A stretch of 10,918 nucleotides of DNA from an uncultured Bacillota bacterium (GTDB lineage Bacteria; Bacillota_I; Bacilli_A; RF39; UBA660): the NCBI GenBank assembly GCA_947383065.1, contig CANDCB010000011.1, forward strand, positions 1-10,918, read 5' to 3'. Below the pieces are notes generated by a model that had not been told where the DNA came from, did not search any database, and saw nothing but the letters and a program-made list of their open reading frames with translations. Of the stretch, positions 7,775 through 10,918 are shown one piece after another. Every line of letters begins with the position of its first letter. The stretch's first letter is position 1. The position numbers and the translations under genes were made by a program.

Positions 7775-8506
7775 TTAATTTCTACTTTTTTTCACTTCAT
7801 TAGCCCAAACTTGCCAAAAACACATATCTAATAACTTCATTTGAGGATATTCTAACTTTAAATCATTAACATATTTTACACGTCTGCTTTTTTCAAACTT
7901 TTCATAATATCTATCATAAATATCAACTAAATTCAAAATTGAATTAATATTATAATTCCATGGTGAAATATTATAAAGTTTCAACGTATTAATAAAATAC
8001 CTATCATATGCTGGAACACATCCCATTGTTCCCATTAATACTTTTGTAATCAAAGTTGATGATATAGGTTTATTTTTATCCTTATTACGAATCTCTAAAA
8101 CATTATTTCGTACATCCATATAGATACTATTTATTTTTTCATATAATCTTTGCAACAAAACCCTATTTTTTTCATCTTTATATTTATTAACTTCAATTCC
8201 AAAAAGTTCTTTATATTCTTCTTTCAATAATTCCAAAATAACTTCTTTATGAACTTTATAATCTCTATGTAATAAAAATGATGAACCTCTATACATTCCC
8301 CAACTTGCTAAATAAAAAGCTAAATTTAAACATAAATAATCTAAATATTCTTCATCTATATTCTTTCTTTTATGAGCTTCATAAAAAATTGAATAACAAT
8401 ATTCCCAAGACTTATATCGACTATTTTTTTTATTACTTTCTTTATAAAATTCATCTCCACAAGAAATAATATATTTTATATCTTTATCGCTAATCTTTAA
8501 ATTCAT
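7775..8506 (-). CDS. Conserved protein of unknown function
   Basis: 243-residue soluble, mostly helical protein rich in Tyr, Lys and Asn. Three segments look strongly constrained: LAFYLASWGMYRGSSFLL (62-79) followed by RDYKVH, LITKVLMGTMGCVPAYDRYF (152-171), and YPQMKLLDMCFWQVWANE (220-237). I recall similar motif blocks from unannotated proteins scattered across gut bacteria, but cannot name a family or activity. No signal peptide or membrane helix is seen. The ATG at 8506 has GAGGTGA just upstream and an extended -10 promoter about 35 bases before it. It is the first gene of the operon that continues with the 72-residue membrane protein and the MmcQ/YjbR protein. Confidence 0.75.
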   Translation of the reverse strand: MNLKISDKDIKYIISCGDEFYKESNKKNSRYKSWEYCYSIFYEAHKRKNIDEEYLDYLCLNLAFYLASWGMYRGSSFLLHRDYKVHKEVILELLKEEYKELFGIEVNKYKDEKNRVLLQRLYEKINSIYMDVRNNVLEIRNKDKNKPISSTLITKVLMGTMGCVPAYDRYFINTLKLYNISPWNYNINSILNLVDIYDRYYEKFEKSRRVKYVNDLKLEYPQMKLLDMCFWQVWANEVKKSRN

Positions 8507-8540
8507 AAATTCACCTCAAAAAAATTTATCTATATATTAG

Positions 8541-8569
8541 ATTATATCATAACAAAACCTTAATAATAA
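8541..8569 (-). promoter_or_regulatory. Promoter of the three-gene operon
   Basis: A perfect extended -10, TGATATAAT (TATAAT at 8541-8546, TG at 8548-8549), lies about 35 bases before the first ATG. The -35 at a 17-base spacing (8564-8569, TTATTA) is poor, which fits a promoter that relies on the extended -10. Confidence 0.6.
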
Positions 8570-8648
8570 ATAACATAAAATAAACTACAAAAATAAATAA
8601 TATGTATGTTACCAACATAACTTTAAATGATTTTATATAACTTTTCAT
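8547..8648 (-). CDS. Possible 33-residue hydrophobic peptide
   Basis: An open frame from ATG at 8648 to TGA at 8547-8549 encodes a basic N-terminus (MKSYIKSFK) followed by one continuous hydrophobic stretch of about 22 residues, in the form of a single-pass membrane peptide. Against it: there is no good Shine-Dalgarno before the ATG, it lies just after the tRNA terminator with no clear promoter, and AT-rich sequence often yields hydrophobic frames by chance. Its stop codon overlaps the extended -10 of the next operon. Treat as a candidate only. Confidence 0.2.
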   Translation of the reverse strand: MKSYIKSFKVMLVTYILFIFVVYFMLFIIKVLL

Positions 8649-8660
8649 CTAAAACTTTAT

Positions 8661-8701
8661 ACAAAAATAAAAGCAAACCCTTTATTTACTTAGGTTTGCT
8701 T
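8661..8701 (-). terminator. Terminator of tRNA-Met
   Basis: AAGCAAACC (8671-8679) pairs perfectly with GGTTTGCTT (8693-8701), a 9-bp stem with a 13-base loop. On the minus strand it is followed by TTATTTTTGT. It begins 11 bases after the tRNA CCA end. Confidence 0.85.
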
Positions 8702-8712
8702 AATATACTAAT

Positions 8713-8789
8713 TGGTAGCGCCGGGGAGATTCGAACTCTCGACCTGCCGGGTATGAACCGGATGCTCTAGCCAACTGAGCTACAGCGCC
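8713..8789 (-). tRNA. tRNA-Met (anticodon CAT), elongator type
   Basis: 77-base cloverleaf with encoded CCA. Acceptor GGCGCTG/CGGCGCT pairs with wobbles at 1-72 and 6-67, the D arm is GCTC/GAGC, the anticodon loop is TTCATAC and the T loop TTCGAAT. A paired G1-U72 and an anticodon stem without the initiator GGG/CCC run indicate the elongator, not the initiator, form; the loop does not resemble tRNA-Ile2 (CTCATAA type). Two stem positions do not pair: T27/C43 in the anticodon stem and A50/C64 in the T stem. It has its own promoter and terminator. Confidence 0.93.
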
Positions 8790-8807
8790 ATAAAAGTAAG
8801 CAAATTT

Positions 8808-8836
8808 AATATATCACAATGTGCTCTATTTGACAA
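8808..8836 (-). promoter_or_regulatory. Promoter of tRNA-Met
   Basis: TTGTCA (8831-8836), a 17-base spacer and TATATT (8808-8813), preceded by TG one base away (extended -10). It lies 18 bases before the first tRNA base, so the primary transcript would have a leader of roughly 10 bases. Confidence 0.78.
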
Positions 8837-8876
8837 TACTTTTTCCATTATTTTATATTTTTCTCTATAAATATTA

Positions 8877-9799
8877 TTAATAATGCTTAGTTAATGCTAT
8901 ACTATCAATCTTATCATAATAGCCTTTAACTAAATCCATATTTCTTAAAGATAAACCAAAATGATTCAATAAATCACTAATACATTTATCTCCATCTATA
9001 ATACTTTTAATAATCATTATTAAATCACGTGGATTATCCTTATAAACATCTATTAAATAACTCCCATAGATATCAGATAGAATATATCCAAAAGCATTAT
9101 GCTGTTGAAATTCAACATATTTTTTTAAAAAGAAGCATCCAAAGGATCAAACTTATTACTACTTGAAACACAATAAATACCTGCATGACGCTCTAAAGCT
9201 TGCTGCTGATTATGATAAATTCTTATTAAATCATGCCTTAACTCTAAATTATCAGATTTAAATAATTTACTTAATTCATAACAAACAATATATTCAACTA
9301 TAATTGGTAAAAGTTCTTTATAATGAACATTATTAATTTTAGAATTAAATAAAGTCGTATCATAAGGCGAAAGTAATCCATGTATATACTCATGAGCTGT
9401 ACTAGCCACCTGTATTGAATAACATTTACTACTAATATAAATAGCACAAGGGACTTGATTTTCTCCTTTTAATTCCGTTTCAACTATAGCATCAAAAGGA
9501 TCTTCTATATTTTTCAAAACTAATAAACTATTAAAGTATTCAAATTTTTCTTTAAATTCATTACCAAATATTTTACATAAAATTTCCAATAAAATTTTAG
9601 ATAATTCTTCTAATGATAAAACCTGATATTTTAAATCTAAAGGATTTGGTAATTCTATTTTTTCCAAACGTTTTAAAATATTTTCATAACTTTTTTGACC
9701 ACGACTAAAATTAAATTCACTAAACTCATGATTAAAACCATATCTACTTATATCTTCAAAAAAATCATTAACATCTCTAATTGCTTCAAAAGATAACAT
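8877..9799 (-). pseudogene. M3-like HExxH zinc peptidase, frameshifted
   Basis: Two consecutive frames form one gene. The first (9125-9799, 224 residues) has HEYIHG (His136, Glu137, His140) and, 26 residues after His136, KELLPIIVE, where Glu162 and Glu169 match the spacing of VEAPSQMLE in M3 metallopeptidases; Glu162 is the likely third zinc ligand. It stops at TAA (9125-9127) in the run TTTTTAAAAAAA. The -1 frame then stays open for about 83 codons to TAA at 8877-8879, and its helical sequence (GYILSDIYGSYLIDVYKDN, LLNHFGLS) resembles the C-terminal part of M3-like enzymes. The full product would have about 307 residues, cytosolic, with no signal peptide. One extra T in the run would restore the frame. 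The ATG at 9799 has GGGGTGA upstream. The break could be mutation, sequencing error or, less likely, programmed slippage. The M3-like call is moderate. Confidence 0.75.
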
Positions 9800-9821
9800 A
9801 AAATCACCCCATCGTTTTAAT

Positions 9822-9850
9822 ATAATACATTATCTTTTCATTCTAGTCAA
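9822..9850 (-). promoter_or_regulatory. Promoter of the zinc peptidase gene
   Basis: TTGACT (9845-9850), a 17-base spacer and TATTAT (9822-9827), each one mismatch from consensus. The -35 box starts within the U-tract of the rseP terminator. The predicted leader is short, about 15 bases, and contains GGGGTGA. Confidence 0.72.
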
Positions 9851-9881
9851 AAAAAAAACTAAAATTTCTCAACTTTAGTTT
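9849..9881 (-). terminator. Terminator of rseP
   Basis: On the minus strand AAACTAAA (9874-9881) pairs with TTTAGTTT (9856-9863) around a 10-base loop, followed by an unbroken run of T to 9849. It begins 10 bases after the rseP stop codon. Confidence 0.75.
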
Positions 9882-9891
9882 CATAAATAAC

Positions 9892-10918
9892 TTATAATAT
9901 TAAAGTTATAACATCATGGATTGTTATATATAACATCAAAAGCAATAATAAGACAAAAAATATTGTTGTTGTTATTGATTCAACTTTCTGATTAACTTTT
10001 TTACGTGTAATCATTTCAATTAATAAAAATAATACATGTCCACCATCCAAAGCTGGAATAGGTAAAATATTCATTATTCCTAAATTAATACTCAAATAAG
10101 CAATCAAAAATAATACATTTGAAACTCCAGATTTTCTCGTTTCTCCAACTACTGTATAAATTCCAACTGGTCCTGACAAGTTATTAATTGATAATCCTCC
10201 ATTAAATAAACTTCCTAAAGTAAGCCACATTTGTTCAATTAAACTTCCAAACTTTTGAAAACCATATTTTAATGCTGGAACAAAGCCTCTGCTTACTTCT
10301 GATTTAATTTGAATACCAAAAGCACGAGACTCAACTCCATCTTCATCTTTCGTTACCTTAGGTTGTACTTCATAAGTATCATATTCTCCATTTTCATGAC
10401 GAACTGTAATATTATAAGTATCATCTTTAGCTTTTAGAAGTAACAATAATTGAGCTTTATCCCAAGTTTTAACCTTACTACCATTAACTTCTGTAATAAC
10501 ATCACCAGCAACAATACCTGCCTCTGCTACCGGATATCCTTCTTCAACACCATTTATAACTGGCTTTAATGATGGAGCTCCCCAAATAAGTGCTATAACA
10601 AATAATAAAACTATTGCTAATAAAAAATTATTAAAAACTCCTGCCAAGGACGATTACACATAAATTGTTCTTTAGGAATCTTCTCAGTATCATCATCTTC
10701 ATAAATTTCTCCTGCCATTTGTACATAGCCACCTATAGGCAAAGCACGGATAGAATAATTAATTCCATCTTTTCCCTTAATAGATTTAATTAATGGTCCC
10801 ATTCCAATTGAAAACTCATGAATAAAAACCCCGCTTTTCTTAGCTGTTAAAAAATGTCCTAATTCATGAATAAATACTAATACTCCTAAAATAAATATAA
10901 ATAATATAATATTTAAAA
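9892..10918 (-). pseudogene. rseP: RIP metalloprotease RseP (site-2 protease), frame broken; start off window
   Basis: Intramembrane zinc protease that cleaves membrane-anchored regulators and signal-peptide remnants. The first in-frame codon is at 10916. The active site HELGH (10854-10868) sits in the first membrane helix, followed by FLTAKKSGVFIHEFSIGMGP and LPIGGYVQMAGE. This frame reaches FMCNRPWQEF and then stops at 10617. The expected continuation, AGVFNNFLLAIVLLFVIALIWG, lies in another frame from about 10647. The PDZ domain (NGVEEGYPVAEAGIVAGDVITEVNG onward, quoted in part), membrane helices and NILPIPALDGGH metal-binding motif then follow to TAA at 9892. Homologues have about seven residues between the tryptophan and the AG of helix 2; here they are missing around a single TTGG. 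The gene is probably inactive unless this is an assembly error. The missing start is likely only a few codons outside. Confidence 0.9.

Noticed and set aside
8278..8469. Plus-strand open frame of 63 codons, rich in Asn, Leu and Tyr
   Set aside because: It is antisense to the conserved 243-residue gene and its composition is that of reverse-complemented AT-rich coding sequence.
8605..8619. Inverted repeat TATGTT-ACC-AACATA as terminator or operator
   Set aside because: Only 6 bp with a 3-base loop, no proper U-tract directly after it on either strand, and no matching site elsewhere. Kept only as a note to the small-peptide finding.
10645..10647. TTG at 10647 as a true start of a separate PDZ/protease gene
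   Set aside because: The protein would lack HExxH, no Shine-Dalgarno precedes the TTG, and the upstream frame supplies the missing N-terminal half of RseP.
1..10918. Mycoplasma-type code (TGA as Trp), because of the low GC
   Set aside because: Trp residues are encoded by TGG throughout, and TGA ends rnhB and the mTERF-like gene at positions that make sense for their operon overlaps.
1..10918. Insertion sequence, prophage, CRISPR array or known defence system
   Set aside because: No transposase or integrase motifs, no regularly spaced repeats, no terminal inverted repeats and no recognised defence domains were found on either strand.

Overview
The window is about 10.9 kb of very AT-rich DNA. 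Every supported gene lies on the minus strand, so transcription runs from high to low coordinates. Shine-Dalgarno sites of the AAGGAG/GGAGG/GGTG type, Bacillota-style gene order, a lipoteichoic-acid-synthase-type protein and extreme A/T codon bias point to a low-GC Bacillota, probably an uncultured Bacilli-like gut lineage with a compact genome. The species cannot be named from this sequence. TGG encodes Trp and TGA is used as a stop (rnhB and the gene before it), so the code is standard and not the Mycoplasma one.

In order of transcription. (1) At the right edge lies rseP (site-2 protease, positions 9892-10918). Its HExxH, PDZ domain and C-terminal motif are all present, but the frame is broken at about 10644, apparently by a small deletion at a TTGG repeat. 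A terminator follows. (2) A gene for an M3-like HExxH zinc peptidase has its own promoter and is also frame-broken (8877-9799, break near 9125). (3) A single elongator tRNA-Met gene has its own promoter and terminator (8661-8836). (4) A small accessory operon at 6834-8506 encodes a conserved protein of unknown function, a 72-residue membrane protein and a long-form MmcQ/YjbR protein. It ends in a terminator that overlaps the last stop codon. (5) A monocistronic Na+/Ca2+ exchanger-family gene (5794-6762) also ends in a terminator that contains its stop codon. (6) A tight housekeeping operon runs lepB, rbgA (ylqF), a predicted mTERF-like helical-repeat protein, rnhB, an LtaS-type enzyme and topA, the last cut by the left edge. 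The genes from rbgA to ltaS overlap by 1, 38 and 4 bases, which suggests translational coupling.

The operon in (6) is a variant of the lepB-ylqF-rnhB-...-dprA-topA neighbourhood of Bacillota. Here an mTERF-like gene sits between rbgA and rnhB, and an LtaS-type gene occupies the place where dprA commonly precedes topA. It combines protein export, 50S ribosome assembly, removal of RNA from DNA, envelope polymer synthesis and supercoil relaxation. No mobile element, CRISPR array, phage gene or recognised defence system is visible. The observations most worth following are the mTERF-like gene, the two broken protease genes, the unknown three-gene operon, and a possible 33-residue membrane peptide between the tRNA gene and that operon.
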